14,468 nt of DNA, taken from positions 1-14,468 of the forward strand of contig JBDTWM010000071.1 of the NCBI GenBank assembly GCA_040006675.1. Direction: 5' to 3'. Origin of the DNA: Austwickia sp040006675 (GTDB taxonomy: Bacteria > Actinomycetota > Actinomycetes > Actinomycetales > Dermatophilaceae). The stretch's first letter is position 1. The number at the start of each line of letters is the position of its first letter. Under the pieces are notes generated by a model. It did not search any database. It was not told where the DNA came from and saw only the letters and a program-made list of their open reading frames with translations. A program made the position numbers and the translations under genes. Shown piece after piece: positions 13,980-14,468 of this stretch.

Positions 13980-14468
13980 ATGGCTGACCCCGCACGCGCC
14001 CGCAAGGTAGCGGACCGGATCAAGGTCATCGTCGCCGAGATGCTGGAGTGGCGGACTAAAGACGAGCGGCTCGGCTTCGTCACGGTCACGGACGTGAAGG
14101 TGACCGGCGACCTGCAACAGGCGTCGGTCTTCTATACGGTTTTCGGGGGCGAGGAGGACCGGGAGCGGACGGCAGCCGCGCTGGAGGCGAACAAGGGCAG
14201 GATCCGGTCGGCGGTCGGCAAGGGCCTCGGCATCCGGCTCACGCCCTCTCTGACCTTCCACCTCGACTCGATCCCGGAGGGTGCGGCCCACCTGGACGAG
14301 TTGCTGGTCGTCACGCAGCGCCGCGACGCCGAACTGGCCCAGGCCGCCGAAGGGGCGTCCTTCGCCGGTGACGCCGACCCGTACCGCACGCCGCACGAAC
14401 CGGGAGACGACGGCGACGGCGGCGAGGCGGACCGATCCGAGGCGACTCAGGCCGACGGCGGCGAGGAG
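13980..14468 (+). CDS. rbfA: Ribosome-binding factor A (RbfA), 3' end outside window
   Basis: 163 residues are visible and the frame is open at the right edge. RbfA is a KH-fold protein that binds the pre-30S subunit near helix 1 of 16S rRNA during late maturation and cold adaptation. Family marks: RARKVADRIKVIVAEMLEWRTKDERLGFVTVTDVKVTGDLQQASVFYT is the standard RbfA core, followed by LTPSLTFHLDSIPEGAAHLDELL (usual P.l.F..D.s...g..i..ll). From about residue 120 on the protein is an acidic Asp/Glu/Gly-rich tail, common in actinobacteria. ATG at 13980 has AAGGA 8 nt upstream; an ATG at 13973 is in another frame and gives only four codons. Confidence 0.96.
   Translation, partial: MADPARARKVADRIKVIVAEMLEWRTKDERLGFVTVTDVKVTGDLQQASVFYTVFGGEEDRERTAAALEANKGRIRSAVGKGLGIRLTPSLTFHLDSIPEGAAHLDELLVVTQRRDAELAQAAEGASFAGDADPYRTPHEPGDDGDGGEADRSEATQADGGEE

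Overview
The window reads as chromosomal DNA of a high-GC actinobacterium. Almost every codon ends in G or C, GTG starts are common, Shine-Dalgarno (SD) sites are of the AGGAGG type, and the translation block rimP-nusA-ylxR-infB-rbfA has the usual actinobacterial order. The lipoprotein next to it (DUF4439 type) is also typical of actinobacteria. I cannot place it below phylum with confidence.

Left part (1-3039): an ApbE-type FAD:protein FMN transferase, open at the left edge, runs convergent with a large thioredoxin-fold/six-hairpin protein of the YyaL (DUF255) family. Upstream of yyaL lies a tandem 13-bp repeat. Middle accessory patch (about 3040-4575): a short gene that looks like the N-terminal stub of a phage-type integrase, a hairpin-bearing spacer, and an intact Fic AMP-transferase-type gene. 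The Fic gene carries its own N-terminal inhibitory motif and a C-terminal winged helix. Its promoter region holds a striking inverted repeat. This patch looks lower in GC than its surroundings and is the best candidate for transferred DNA.

Redox/metal part (4652-8610, all on the minus strand): a stand-alone NIF3/CutA-like small protein, a thiol peroxidase (Tpx), a Tat-exported DyP-type heme peroxidase translationally coupled to a PCu(A)C copper-chaperone lipoprotein, and a Tat-type ferritin-like (DUF4439) lipoprotein. Together they suggest peroxide defence and handling of copper and heme outside the membrane. The copper-chaperone/DyP pair resembles the copper-trafficking locus known from Streptomyces.

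Right part (8688-14468, plus strand): rimP, nusA, ylxR, infB and the 5' part of rbfA, reading out of the window. rimP and nusA overlap. infB is preceded by a 132-nt leader with repeated ATGAG motifs and a hairpin ending just before its SD site. rbfA is preceded by a 179-nt spacer with two strong hairpins. These leaders are the least explained parts of an otherwise ordinary operon and, with the fic operator, are the best leads for undescribed regulation. I see no tRNA, rRNA, CRISPR array or complete mobile element.
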